NCBI RefSeq assembly: GCF_900109525.1
Contig: NZ_FOAN01000001.1
Span: forward strand, 62,001-126,000
DNA from: Allobosea lupini
GTDB lineage: Bacteria; Pseudomonadota; Alphaproteobacteria; Rhizobiales; Beijerinckiaceae
Length of the DNA stretch: 64,000 nucleotides
Reading direction: 5' to 3'
The notes under the pieces are model-generated. The model had not been told where the DNA came from, ran no database searches, and saw only the letters and a program-made list of their open reading frames with translations. Positions within the stretch are counted from its first letter, which is position 1; every line of letters starts with the position of its first letter. Shown here in pieces: positions 18,395 through 26,640 of this stretch. The position numbers and the translations under genes are program-made.

Positions 18395-18835
18395 TTACGG
18401 GCAGGCGCGAACCACGCCGCCGGAGGCGATATAGGTACCGGTCTGCGGGTCGTAGCTGCGGAAGCGGCGCGAGCAATAGGCGATCGCGTCGGCATCCGGC
18501 TCCACGTAGACAGGTCGGGGCGCAGCATAGACCGGCGGCGGGACCGGCTCGGCATAGACCGGCCCGGGCGCGAGCAGGGCGCCTGCGGCAAGAGCGCCGA
18601 GCGCGCCCGCTGCAATGCCGGCGCCGACGGCTGCGCCGCGGTTATAGCGATAGCCGCGCCCGTAATAGCCATAGCGCGGGCCATAGTAGCGGCGGTACTG
18701 TACCTGCTCGACGAGATTGGTCGAGCCGGCGGTCGCTATGGCGGCGGAGGCCGGCGCGAGCGGCGCGGCCGTCGCCGGTGTCGCGAGGGCGAAACCGCCA
18801 GCGAGGGCGGCGGCGATCATCGTCGTCCTGATCAT
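18395..18835 (-). CDS. BA14K family protein
   Basis: The 146-residue product has an N-terminal signal (MIRTTMIAAALAGGFALATPATA), a Tyr/Arg/Gly-rich stretch (YRRYYGPRYGYYGRGYRYNRG), a hydrophobic Ala/Gly segment (GAGIAAGALGALAAGALLA) and the C-terminal BA14K motif AIAYCSRRFRSYDPQTGTYI. BA14K proteins were described in Brucella as immunoreactive lectin-like surface or periplasmic proteins and are abundant in Hyphomicrobiales. The ATG at 18835 has AAGGAG upstream; the frame stays open further but without a leader. A strong terminator follows. Confidence 0.88.
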   Translation of the reverse strand: MIRTTMIAAALAGGFALATPATAAPLAPASAAIATAGSTNLVEQVQYRRYYGPRYGYYGRGYRYNRGAAVGAGIAAGALGALAAGALLAPGPVYAEPVPPPVYAAPRPVYVEPDADAIAYCSRRFRSYDPQTGTYIASGGVVRACP

Positions 18836-19046
18836 CTCGAACTCCTTGTCCCTCCGAACGGGAGGATTCACGGGCGAACCTACCGGCATTGCCCGAACTC
18901 TGTCACCTTACCTTAGGAAGTAGACGCAAAACGCGGCCAAATTTCAACGACTTCCGGCTTTCATCTGTATTTTTCGGCTTGCGTACGGCCGCGTGAGGCC
19001 CCATCTGGCGGACGTTTCCGCAGCGCACAATCCATCTGGGAGCCCC

Positions 19047-19616
19047 ATGTCGCAGCCAGCCGATCCCGCAGACCAGCCTGCCCAAGGCCTGAAGCCGCTG
19101 CCGATGGTGATCTTCGCCTCGCGCTGGCTGCAGGTGCCGCTCTATCTCGGCCTGATCGTGGCGCAGTGCGTCTACGTCTTCCTGTTCCTCAAGGAGCTCT
19201 GGCACCTCGTCAGCCACGCCTTCGATTTCAGCGAGCAGCAGATCATGCTGGTCGTGCTCGGCCTGATCGACGTGGTGATGATCTCGAACCTGCTGATCAT
19301 GGTGATCGTCGGCGGCTACGAGACCTTCGTCTCGCGTCTGCGCCTGCAGGGGCATCCCGACCAGCCGGAATGGCTGAGCCATGTCAACGCCTCGATCCTG
19401 AAGATCAAGCTCGCCATGGCGATCATCGGCATCTCCTCGATCCACCTGCTGCGGACCTTCATCGAGGCCGGCAACATTGGCGGGCCGACGGCAACAAACT
19501 ACACCGCGACCGGCGTGCTGCTGCAGACGCTGATACACACCATCTTCATCTTCTCGGCGATCGGCATCGCCTGGGTCGATCGGATGACGCTCGGCGGCAC
19601 CGGCAAGGGGCATTGA
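19047..19616 (+). CDS. YqhA/UPF0114 family membrane protein
   Basis: This 189-residue protein has about four hydrophobic segments and reads as the UPF0114 (TIGR00645) family: FASRWLQVPLYLGLIVAQCVYVFLFLKEL, then VLGLIDVVMISNLLIMVIVGGYETFVSRL, and a C-terminal helix HTIFIFSAIGIAWVDRM. The function is unknown. The ATG at 19047 has GGGAG upstream. It stands alone between the divergent BA14K promoter and a repeat element. Confidence 0.9.
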   Translation: MSQPADPADQPAQGLKPLPMVIFASRWLQVPLYLGLIVAQCVYVFLFLKELWHLVSHAFDFSEQQIMLVVLGLIDVVMISNLLIMVIVGGYETFVSRLRLQGHPDQPEWLSHVNASILKIKLAMAIIGISSIHLLRTFIEAGNIGGPTATNYTATGVLLQTLIHTIFIFSAIGIAWVDRMTLGGTGKGH

Positions 19617-19670
19617 AGGTAGCCGTGGGCGCCACGTAAGCGGCGAGCCTGGCTAGAGTCGCGACGGTTC

Positions 19671-19817
19671 GTCATGCTCGCCCTTGTGGCGAGCATCCAC
19701 GTCTTGAACACCGCGCTCGATCAGCAAGGCGAAGGCGTGGATGGTCGGGACAAGCCCGCCCATGACGGGGAAGGGCGTCGATCCTGGATTCCGGGCTCAG
19801 GCCTGTCCCTGAACGAC
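19671..19817. repeat. intergenic repeat element with GTCATG/CATGAC ends
   Basis: The element begins GTCATGCTCGCCC at 19671, contains GCGAGCATCCACGTCTTGAAC and GGTCGGGACAAGCCCGCCC, and closes with CATGAC at 19761-19766. A second half with GGATTCCGGGCTCAGGCCTG follows to about 19817. I recognise this wording as a dispersed intergenic repeat type of Hyphomicrobiales genomes. It lies between the convergent YqhA and HerA-like genes. Confidence 0.65.
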
Positions 19818-19823
19818 GAGAGG

Positions 19824-21356
19824 TTACCCCCGTGCCCGCCTCGGCGGCAGGCCCTTGACCAACGGCGAAGCCAGGCCCGGCGCGGTCTCGACGCCGAGCG
19901 CGGGCAGGGCGAGCGTACGCTGGCCGCGGAAGTCGACATGGCAGACGAGCAGGCCGCGCTCCTCGATATAGCCGATGAGGCGGCGCGCCCGGCTCGGCGA
20001 ATGGCTGCCATAGGCTTCGGCCAGCTCGGCGTCGGACGGGCAGGGCGCACCCTCGATCGCGCTGCGGGCGATGAACAGGAAGAGCCCGTGCAGGTCTTCC
20101 GGCAGGGTCTCCGCGGCGGTCAGCGCCTTTTCCCAGGCCTCCGACGACAAGACTGCTTCGCTCGCCCCGGCACGGGCGACGGCGAGGCGCTTGCGGAAGG
20201 CATCCAGGCTGGTCTCCGGCCCGCTGACGCGGCGCATCCGGCAGCGCACGGTGAAATCCTGGTAGAGCACCGCGACCGGGCGGTCGCGCGCCTCGGGATC
20301 GTCGAGCAATTCGTTGAGGATCTCGACCAGCGCCGCGGCGCGCTCGGCCGGATCCATCTCGATCTCGGGCTCTGGCGGCGGCACCGGCTGGTGCGTCTCG
20401 ATCCGGCGGATGATCTCGGGCGCCACCATCGGCCGCGGGCGCGGCTGCTTCGGCCAGGGCGCCGGCGCGACCTCGTCCTCTCCCGCGGTGAAGATCAGCT
20501 TGCTGGCGTCTTCCGGTGCCTGGTCGGGCAAAGGCAGCAGGCCAGGCGCGCCGCCGCGATCGATCGAAGCGACCGGACCGATCCGCACCGGCAGCGGCTT
20601 CTTCGAGAGGGCCGGCCCGAGCGCGACGAACTGGCCGCGTTCGAGATCGCGGAACATCTCGGCCTGGCGCCGGTCCATGCCGAGCAGGTCGGCGGCGCGC
20701 TGCATGTCGATGTCGAGAAAGGTGCGGCCCATCAGGAAATTGGACGCCTCGGCCGCGACGTTCTTGGCGAGCTTGGCAAGGCGCTGCGTCGCGATCACGC
20801 CGGCAAGGCCGCGCTTGCGGCCGCGGCACATCAGGTTGGTCATTGCGCCGAGGGACAGGCGTCGCGCTTCGTCGGAGGCCTCGCCCGCCATCACCGGGGC
20901 AAAAAGCTGGGCCTCGTCGACCACGACCAGCATTGGGTACCAATGAGCGCGGTCGATGTCGAAGAGCCCGCCGAGGAAGGCGGCGGTGGCGCGCAATTGC
21001 TCGTCGGCGTCGAGTTCCTCAAGGTTGAGCACCACCGAGACCCGGTGCTGGCGCACGCGCAGCGCGATCTTCTGCAATTCGACCGGGCTCGCCGTGCCGT
21101 CGACCACGACATGGCCGAACTGGTCGGCCAGCGAGACGAAGTCGCCCTCGGGATCGACGATGGCCTGCTGCACGAGGGGCGCGCTCTGTTCGAGCAGGCG
21201 GCGCAGCAGATGCGACTTGCCCGAGCCGGAATTGCCCTGGACCAGCAGGCGCGTTGCCAGCAATTCGGCAAGGTCGAGCTCGGCGGGCTCGCCGCCGCGC
21301 GTCGACCCCATGTCGATGCCAGTCTTCATGCCGGAATCCAGGCCGCTCCTTGCCAT
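19824..21356 (-). CDS. HerA-like ATPase (DUF87-type DNA translocase)
   Basis: This 510-residue P-loop ATPase belongs to the HerA/FtsK branch. Walker A is GNSGSGKS at 41-48, Walker B is MLVVVDEAQ near 140, and VIATQRLAKLAKNVAAEASNFLMGR follows as the sensor and arginine-finger region. The C-terminal half (from about 310) is a helical region without a recognised domain that ends in a small winged-helix-like part (AYGSHSPSRARRLIGYIEERGLLV). HerA ATPases act in DNA end processing with NurA or in phage defence with Sir2/DUF4297 partners; neither partner is adjacent. Codon 10 (Met) with AAGGAG upstream is an alternative start. Confidence 0.82.
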   Translation of the reverse strand: MARSGLDSGMKTGIDMGSTRGGEPAELDLAELLATRLLVQGNSGSGKSHLLRRLLEQSAPLVQQAIVDPEGDFVSLADQFGHVVVDGTASPVELQKIALRVRQHRVSVVLNLEELDADEQLRATAAFLGGLFDIDRAHWYPMLVVVDEAQLFAPVMAGEASDEARRLSLGAMTNLMCRGRKRGLAGVIATQRLAKLAKNVAAEASNFLMGRTFLDIDMQRAADLLGMDRRQAEMFRDLERGQFVALGPALSKKPLPVRIGPVASIDRGGAPGLLPLPDQAPEDASKLIFTAGEDEVAPAPWPKQPRPRPMVAPEIIRRIETHQPVPPPEPEIEMDPAERAAALVEILNELLDDPEARDRPVAVLYQDFTVRCRMRRVSGPETSLDAFRKRLAVARAGASEAVLSSEAWEKALTAAETLPEDLHGLFLFIARSAIEGAPCPSDAELAEAYGSHSPSRARRLIGYIEERGLLVCHVDFRGQRTLALPALGVETAPGLASPLVKGLPPRRARG

Positions 21357-21457
21357 GGCGGGAAACGCAAGGCGGCGCTTCTAGCACGCCCGCCGGCAAG
21401 TGAGGCAAGGCCCGGCCCGCATTCCACAGCTTTGCGCGATGGAGGTGACGGCCCCTG

Positions 21458-21820
21458 TCAGGGGCGGCGGCGCAGGATCATGCCGCCATGGTGGAGTGTG
21501 TCCGCGTCGACGAAGGTGCCGTCGGCGGTGAAGCCGGTATCGTCCCAGTACTCGATATAACTGCCGGTGACCTTGTAGCGGCCGCGATAGGCGCTTTCGC
21601 GACTGCCGCGCGCCTCGTCATAGCGGCCATTCGGCAGCAGCTCGTGACGGACATGGTTGTCGGCGGTGACCCACATGCCGACATAGGGGTGGCTCTCGGC
21701 AGCGGCTGCCTTGGTGATGGTCATGCGGGAGGATCCTTCCGGTCCCTTTTCAATGGTCGTGGTGGCGAGGCCGATGCCGGCGGCCAGCAAAAGCGAGGCG
21801 TTTACGAGCAAGCTGTTCAT
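21458..21820 (-). CDS. Atu4866-domain protein, exported
   Basis: The 120-residue protein has an N-terminal hydrophobic leader (LLVNASLLLAAGIGLATT) and one compact domain: YVGMWVTADNHVRHELLPNGRYDEARG, YRGRYKVTGSYIEYWDDTGFTADGTF, LHHGGMILRR. This matches the Atu4866 beta-barrel-like family, which I know as uncharacterised. A GTG five codons upstream at 21835 forms a GTGA overlap with the preceding gene's stop, so translation may begin there instead. It is the last gene of an SDR/CMD operon beside a LysR regulator. Confidence 0.85.
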   Translation of the reverse strand: MNSLLVNASLLLAAGIGLATTTIEKGPEGSSRMTITKAAAAESHPYVGMWVTADNHVRHELLPNGRYDEARGSRESAYRGRYKVTGSYIEYWDDTGFTADGTFVDADTLHHGGMILRRRP

Positions 21821-21831
21821 GATCGTTGCCC

Positions 21832-22293
21832 TCACTGCCTGCGGCGTTCGGCGAAGACCTCCGACAATGCCTGCGACGCCGCGATCGCCCGCGAGATCCC
21901 GGCAGGGACGGTGATCAGGTAGACGATCTCCTTCAGCTCTTCCTCGGGCACGCCGATGTTCAGCGCGTAGCCGGCATGAACCTTCATGAAGGCGGTCTGG
22001 CCGGTCGCGGCGAAGGCCGCCACCGCTGCGAGCTGGCGCGTCCGATTGTCGAGGCCGGTCCGCGACCAGACATCGCCGAGCGCATAGGCCTCGGTCGCCT
22101 CGGCGAGGAAGGGAAACTCCTGCCGCATGCGCTCCAGCGCCGGCTGGGCTTCGCCCCTGTTCAGGCTGCGGATGACAGCTTCACCGCGCTTGCGCCGTTC
22201 GTCGCTCGACTCGGCGATGACGGGTGCGGGCATCGCCACGATGGCGAAGGCGGCTGCGGCGGCGCGCAGCGGAGATGAGATGGTCTTGCTCAT
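21832..22293 (-). CDS. carboxymuconolactone decarboxylase family protein, exported
   Basis: This 153-residue protein has a signal peptide (ending MPAPVIAES) before a CMD/AhpD-like helical domain: GDVWSRTGLDNRTRQLAAVAAFAATGQ, then HAGYALNIGVPEEELKEIVYLIT. The AhpD CxxC motif is absent, so it is probably not a peroxidase-type member. Export of a CMD protein is unusual but recurrent in such operons. The ATG at 22293 follows GAGGA. It lies 10 bases after the SDR gene and overlaps the Atu4866 gene's upstream GTG. Confidence 0.85.
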   Translation of the reverse strand: MSKTISSPLRAAAAAFAIVAMPAPVIAESSDERRKRGEAVIRSLNRGEAQPALERMRQEFPFLAEATEAYALGDVWSRTGLDNRTRQLAAVAAFAATGQTAFMKVHAGYALNIGVPEEELKEIVYLITVPAGISRAIAASQALSEVFAERRRQ

Positions 22294-22303
22294 GGCTTCA
22301 TCC

Positions 22304-23026
22304 TCAGCGGGTTGCGGTGGGGCGGACGACGATCTCGTTGACGTCGACATCGTCAGGCTGCTCGATCGCGAAGCGTACGGCGCGGCCGATCGCGTCGGGC
22401 TGGAGCGCGATGGCGCGATAGCTCTTCATCAGCTCGGCAGCGGCCGGGTCGGTGATCGTGCTGGCGAGCTCGCTCTCGACCACGCCGGGATGGATGCAGG
22501 TGACGCGCAGGTTGGCGTGCTCCTGGCGCAGACCGTCCGAGATCGCGCGCACGGCGTATTTCGTCGCGCAGTAGACGGCTGCCGTCGGCGAGACCGCGAG
22601 CGCGCCGATCGAGGCGATGTTGACGATCTGGCCGGAGCCACGCGCCAGCATTCCGGGCAAGACCGCGGCAATGCCGTAGAGCACGCCCTTGATGTTGACG
22701 TCGACCATCCGGTCCCACTCGTCGACCTTGAGCGAGGCCATCTGCGAGAGGGGCATGACACCGGCATTGTTGACGATGACGTCGACGCGGCCGAAGGCCT
22801 CGCGCGCCGCTTCGGCACAGGCGGCGACGTCGGCGCGATCGGTGACGTCGAGCCGGCGGGTGCGGACATCGCCACCTTTCGCGTTGAGCTCGTCGGCGAG
22901 CGAATCGAGGCGGTCGGTGCGACGCGCGCCGAGCATGAGCTTTGCTCCGGCCGCCGAGAGTTCGCGGGCGATGCCGGCTCCGATCCCGCTGGAGGCACCG
23001 GTGATGAGGACGACCTTGTTGGCCAT
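22304..23026 (-). CDS. SDR family NAD(P)-dependent oxidoreductase
   Basis: This 240-residue classical short-chain dehydrogenase has the cofactor motif TGASSGIG (9-16), NNAG near residue 86, a catalytic Ser in NIASIGA and YxxxK in VYCATK. It resembles YdfG/serine 3-dehydrogenase-type members, but the substrate is unknown. The basic residues after the second strand (GARRTDRL) suggest NADP preference. It is the first gene of a three-gene minus-strand operon and faces a LysR gene 119 bases away, which probably controls it. Confidence 0.92.
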   Translation of the reverse strand: MANKVVLITGASSGIGAGIARELSAAGAKLMLGARRTDRLDSLADELNAKGGDVRTRRLDVTDRADVAACAEAAREAFGRVDVIVNNAGVMPLSQMASLKVDEWDRMVDVNIKGVLYGIAAVLPGMLARGSGQIVNIASIGALAVSPTAAVYCATKYAVRAISDGLRQEHANLRVTCIHPGVVESELASTITDPAAAELMKSYRAIALQPDAIGRAVRFAIEQPDDVDVNEIVVRPTATR

Positions 23027-23093
23027 GTCTGCTCCGTCTGGTTGTTTCGGGTCACCGCGCTGCTGCGGTTGCCCGAAAGCTAGGAGCAGGTCA

Positions 23094-23140
23094 TTGTCGC
23101 GATAAGTCGTTCATTCCTTCCCAGACTGGAGAGCTAGTCT
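23094..23140. promoter_or_regulatory. candidate LysR operator between SDR and LysR genes
   Basis: The divergent spacer holds a near-perfect palindrome TTGTCGCGATAA (23094-23105) and an inverted repeat AGACT-N8-AGTCT (23123-23140) ending 5 bases before the LysR start. LysR regulators usually bind dyads of this kind, activating the neighbouring operon and repressing themselves. Confidence 0.4.
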
Positions 23141-23145
23141 AACCA

Positions 23146-24060
23146 ATGGAGATGGACCTCAATGCGCTCGCCGTGTTCGCGCTCGTCGCCGAGGAAAGGA
23201 GCTTTCGCGGCGCAGCCGACCGCATCGGCGTGACGCGTTCGGCGGTGAGTCAATCGATCCGGAAGCTGGAGGAGCGGCTCGGCTTTGCGCTGGTGCAGCG
23301 GACTACGCGCAGCGTCAGCCTGACCGAGGCGGGTGAGCGCCTCCTCGCCGATCTCGATCCAGCCCTGGCTGATCTGCGGGCCGCCGTCGAGGCGACGCGG
23401 GATCTGCGCGCCGGAGCGCGCGGGCGCCTGCGCCTCGCCGTGTCGTCGATCGCCGAGCGCTTCCTATCGGGGCCATTCCTGTCGAGTTTCGTCGCGGGCC
23501 ATCCCGAGGTCGAGCTCGACATCACCGTGACAGACGAGGAGTTCGACATCGTCGCCGCCGGTTACGATGCCGGCGTCAGGCTCGGCGAGGTCATCGAGCA
23601 GGACATGATCGCGGTCGCGATCGGCGGCGAGGAGCGCCAGCTCGCCGTCTGTGCGCCGGCCTATCGCCAGCGCTTCGGCATCCCTTCGCATCCGCGCGAG
23701 CTGGCGACGCATCGCTGCATCGGCTGGCGGCCGGGCCCGAAGCTGCCGCCCTATCGCTGGGAGTTCGCCGAGGATGGCAGGGAATTCAGCGTCGCTGTCG
23801 CGCCCGAGATCACGACCAGCGACATGGCCTTGATGATCAAGCTCGCGGTAGCGGGGGCCGGCATCACCTTCGGCATGGAAGAGAGCTTCCGCCCGGCGAT
23901 CGCGCGTGGCGAGCTGGTGCCGTTGCTGGAGGAATACAGCCCGTATTTCGCGGGCTTCTATCTCTATTATCCCAGCCGCCGCGCCATGGCGCCGAAGCTG
24001 CGTGCCCTGGTCGACCATCTGCGCGGCTTCGATTGGGACAGGCACAGGGCGACGGCCTGA
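23146..24060 (+). CDS. LysR family transcriptional regulator
   Basis: This 304-residue regulator has an N-terminal winged HTH (LNALAVFALVAEERSFRGAADRIGVTRSAVSQSIRKLEERLG, about residues 5-46) and a periplasmic-binding-protein-like effector domain. The effector part has the AAGYDAGVRLGEVIEQDMIAV signature of the group that regulates adjacent oxidoreductases. ATG at 23146 or 23152 (two codons later) could be the start. It diverges from the SDR/CMD/Atu4866 operon, its likely target. The inducer is unknown. Confidence 0.93.
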   Translation: MEMDLNALAVFALVAEERSFRGAADRIGVTRSAVSQSIRKLEERLGFALVQRTTRSVSLTEAGERLLADLDPALADLRAAVEATRDLRAGARGRLRLAVSSIAERFLSGPFLSSFVAGHPEVELDITVTDEEFDIVAAGYDAGVRLGEVIEQDMIAVAIGGEERQLAVCAPAYRQRFGIPSHPRELATHRCIGWRPGPKLPPYRWEFAEDGREFSVAVAPEITTSDMALMIKLAVAGAGITFGMEESFRPAIARGELVPLLEEYSPYFAGFYLYYPSRRAMAPKLRALVDHLRGFDWDRHRATA

Positions 24061-24219
24061 ACGGGATCGGCTATGCTCTGATTCCAGGCGCGGCCCGCGC
24101 CTCCGCCCTCCATCAGGGAAGCACGTTGCCGTGCAGGGTATTTCCGTCATCGAACCGACTGTTCGAGCGCTGCGCATAAGGAGGGGTTGCGGATCTGGCT
24201 CGCATCAGGAGGTCCATCG

Positions 24220-24933
24220 ATGAAGCTTTCCGCCCCCATCTATCGCCTGAAGCGCAAGGCCAAGGAGCTGGCGCGCAAGGACGACATCCCGCTCCATCTC
24301 GCGCTCGACCGCGTCGCCATTGGCGAAGGCTTCGGCGCCTGGAGCCTGCTCGCGGCCAGATCCGCCGAGAGCCTGTCTGCCGAGGGGCCGCTGGCCTGGC
24401 TGGAGCCAGGCGACCTGCTGCTGATCGGCGCGCGGCCCGGGCATGGCAAGACGCTGCTCAGCCTCCAGCTCGCGGTCGAGGCGATGAAGGCCGGCCGCCG
24501 CGCGGTGTTCTTCACGCTGGAATACACGGCCCGGGATGTGGTTGGCCGCTTTCGCGCACTCGGTGTCGATCCCGCCCAATTCGAGGCGCTGTTTTCCTTC
24601 GACGATTCGGAGGCGATCAGTGCCGACCACATCATGCGGGCGCTGGCGGAGGCGCCGCGCGGCACGCTGGCGATCGTCGACTATCTGCAACTGCTCGACC
24701 AGAAGCGCGGCAATGCGGAGCTGGCGGACCAGATCCGCGATCTCAAGGCGTTCGCGCTGGCGAGGGGCGTAATCCTCGCCTTCATCTCGCAGATCAACCG
24801 GTCCTACGATCCGGCGGCGAAACCCTGTCCCGATCTTGGGGATGTTCGCCTGCCGAACCCGCTCGACCTCTCGCTGTTCAGCAAGACCTGCTTCCTGAAC
24901 GAGGGCGAAGTCCGGTTTCAGGCGGCGGGGTAG
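24220..24933 (+). CDS. DnaB-helicase C-terminal-like ATPase
   Basis: The 237-residue protein is a single RecA-type ATPase domain. Walker A is GARPGHGKT (70-78), the glutamate switch is FFTLEYTARDV, Walker B is LAIVDYLQLLDQK, and AFISQINRSYD is the DnaB motif 4-like loop. It lacks the DnaB N-terminal primase-binding domain and the full hexamer linker, so it is not the replicative helicase. The ATG at 24220 follows a strong AGGAGG. Short DnaB-like proteins of this type recur in Hyphomicrobiales chromosomes with unknown function. It is convergent with a YARHG gene. Confidence 0.8.
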   Translation: MKLSAPIYRLKRKAKELARKDDIPLHLALDRVAIGEGFGAWSLLAARSAESLSAEGPLAWLEPGDLLLIGARPGHGKTLLSLQLAVEAMKAGRRAVFFTLEYTARDVVGRFRALGVDPAQFEALFSFDDSEAISADHIMRALAEAPRGTLAIVDYLQLLDQKRGNAELADQIRDLKAFALARGVILAFISQINRSYDPAAKPCPDLGDVRLPNPLDLSLFSKTCFLNEGEVRFQAAG

Positions 24934-24950
24934 CGGCTTTGAAATGGTCC

Positions 24951-24978
24951 GTCATCCCGGCGCTGCGGCCGGAATGAC
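24951..24978. repeat. intergenic inverted repeat (GTCATCCCGG/CCGGAATGAC)
   Basis: GTCATCCCGG (24951-24960) pairs with CCGGAATGAC (24969-24978) with one mismatch, between convergent genes. The wording matches the window's dispersed repeat family. It may serve as a bidirectional transcription end, though no T tract is visible. Confidence 0.5.
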
Positions 24979-24997
24979 GGCAAATGACAATCGTCGT

Positions 24998-25279
24998 TCA
25001 GCGAGGGCAGCGGCTCGTGCGTTCGGCGCGCTGGATGTCGGCGATGATGCGGCGCTGCGTCGCCGAGAGCGGCACGTCCTCGACATTGTCGTACTGGCAG
25101 CCGGCATTGCCGAAAGCGCTGATGCCGCGCTGGGTGCGGAAGCAATAGCCCTGCGCCTTGTAGATCTCGTTGCGCTGGTACCACAGGTCCTCGCAGCTCT
25201 GGGCGGCCGCGGGCGTCACAGTCCCGAAGAGCGGCAGGGCGACGCCGAGAGCGAGGACAGGGGTGAGCAGCTTCGACAT
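24998..25279 (-). CDS. YARHG-domain small exported protein
   Basis: This 93-residue protein has a signal peptide (MSKLLTPVLALGVALPLFGTVTPAAAQ) followed by a YARHG-type domain: CEDLWYQRNEIYKAQGYCFRTQRG, then FGNAGC and a C-terminal Cys (TSRCPR). The paired cysteines suggest a disulfide-stabilised extracytoplasmic domain. The function of YARHG is unknown; it is thought to be a cell-surface module. The ATG at 25279 follows AGAGG. The frame is open upstream to 25438, but the leader fixes the start. Confidence 0.82.
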   Translation of the reverse strand: MSKLLTPVLALGVALPLFGTVTPAAAQSCEDLWYQRNEIYKAQGYCFRTQRGISAFGNAGCQYDNVEDVPLSATQRRIIADIQRAERTSRCPR

Positions 25280-25609
25280 GACGACCTCTTGCGGTGCGAA
25301 CGTTATGTTGTCGCCCTTTGCGGACGCGACAAGTCTTTTCGCTCGCTGCCATGGCAGGATCACGATCTTGTTGCACGAGGGCGCGATCGCCCCGCTGGCA
25401 AAGCTGTGAATTGACGCAGCCTTGCCTGCGGAGGACAAGAATTGAGGGATTTTTCAGCCTTTCGCCTCCCAGATCGAGGCGAGCCGGGTTCCGGCCAAAT
25501 TGCCGCAGGGATCGCCGGCGGCACTGCGCGCAGGTGCCGTCATCAGGTATGTTCCTCCCGACAAACAATGATAGTGAGCGCGAATCGCGCCCTGGAAAGG
25601 ACCGTCGTC
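25280..25609. other. divergent promoter region between YARHG and DsbA-like genes
   Basis: About 330 bases separate the two divergent secreted-protein genes. The region is less GC-rich at 25280-25340 and 25440-25470, as expected for promoters. An in-frame ATG at 25568 could extend the DsbA-like gene, but the signal peptide begins at 25610. I see no RNA gene or clear operator. Confidence 0.3.
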
Positions 25610-26392
25610 ATGATCTTCTCTTCGCTGCGCCGTCTGGCGCTCGCCGGCTTCGCCGCCTGTGCGCTTGGCGTCGCCGTCGCGCCGGCCCAGGCCCAGTCGC
25701 TCTCGGCCGAGCAACGCAGCGCCGTGGTCGAGCTGATCAAGGAGACGCTGCTTAAGAATCCGGAGCTGATCCAGGAGGCGCTGGTCGAACTCGAGAAGCG
25801 CAACCAGGTCGCGCAGGTCGAGGCGCAGCGCAATGCGCTCTCGGCCGAGAAGGCGAGCCTGACCGATCCCGCGACCTCGGTGATCGCCGGCAACCCGCAG
25901 GGTGACGTCACCCTCGTCGAGTTCATGGATTACAATTGCGGCTTCTGCAAAAGGGCGATGGAAGACGTTCGCGCCCTCGCCAAGGACGATGCCAAGCTCA
26001 AGGTCGTGATCAAGGACTTCCCGATCCTCGGCCCCGACTCGGTCGAGGCCAGCCGCGTCGCCATCGCCGTGAAGAACCAGCTGCAGGGCCAGAAATACTG
26101 GGACTTCCATCTCAAGCTGATGGCGACCAAGGGCCGGATCAATGGCGCCAAGGCGCTGGAGATCGCCAAGGAAGCCGGCGCCGACATCGAACGCGTCAAG
26201 AAGGAGATCGATGCTCCGGCGACGCGCGCCGTGATCGAGCAGACGGTCGCGCTGGGCGACCGGCTCGGCCTCACCGGCACGCCGGCCTTCATCATCGGCG
26301 ACGAGGTGGTGTTCGGCGCGGTCGGCCAGGCGGCGCTGAAGCAGAAGATCGAAGCCGTCCGCAAATGCGGCAAGGCGACCTGCAGCGGTTGA
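25610..26392 (+). CDS. DsbA family thiol:disulfide oxidoreductase (ScsC/Com1-like)
   Basis: This 260-residue periplasmic thioredoxin-fold protein has a signal peptide (residues 1-29, ending AQAQS). An N-terminal helical extension (LSAEQRSAVVELIKETLLKNPELIQEALVELEKR) is typical of trimeric ScsC-like or Com1-like isomerases. The active site is CGFC at 110-113 (VEFMDYNCGFCKR), and the cis-proline loop is LTGTPAFIIGD. Two further cysteines lie at the C-terminus (KCGKATC). The start at 25610 has GGAAAGG upstream. It precedes accB, a neighbourhood I recall from other Hyphomicrobiales, though there aroQ usually intervenes. Confidence 0.92.
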   Translation: MIFSSLRRLALAGFAACALGVAVAPAQAQSLSAEQRSAVVELIKETLLKNPELIQEALVELEKRNQVAQVEAQRNALSAEKASLTDPATSVIAGNPQGDVTLVEFMDYNCGFCKRAMEDVRALAKDDAKLKVVIKDFPILGPDSVEASRVAIAVKNQLQGQKYWDFHLKLMATKGRINGAKALEIAKEAGADIERVKKEIDAPATRAVIEQTVALGDRLGLTGTPAFIIGDEVVFGAVGQAALKQKIEAVRKCGKATCSG

Positions 26393-26470
26393 ACCGATAC
26401 GACCTTCAAGCTGGCTCGCGGCGTCGTTTGCTGTGGACCAACGCGCGGGATGGCGGCGATTTGCATAGGC

Positions 26471-26500
26471 AAGGTGCCCACAGGGCGCCTTCGCCCTTTT
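26471..26500 (+). terminator. probable terminator after the DsbA-like gene
   Basis: AAGGTGCCC (26471-26479) pairs with GGGCGCCTT (26483-26491), with one G-T pair, around an ACA loop. CGCCCTTTTCC follows. It lies about 80 bases after the DsbA-like stop and before accB. Confidence 0.55.
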
Positions 26501-26640
26501 CCTGACCCGCCGTTCCGGGTAAAGACGCGCGACATCGCGAGGCTGCCGGCTTGATCCGGCGCCATTCATTCGCATATGCGCATCCTCTTCGGGACCTGCC
26601 GTCCCGCCCAACCGAGCTCACGAAGACGGTGAAATCCGCC

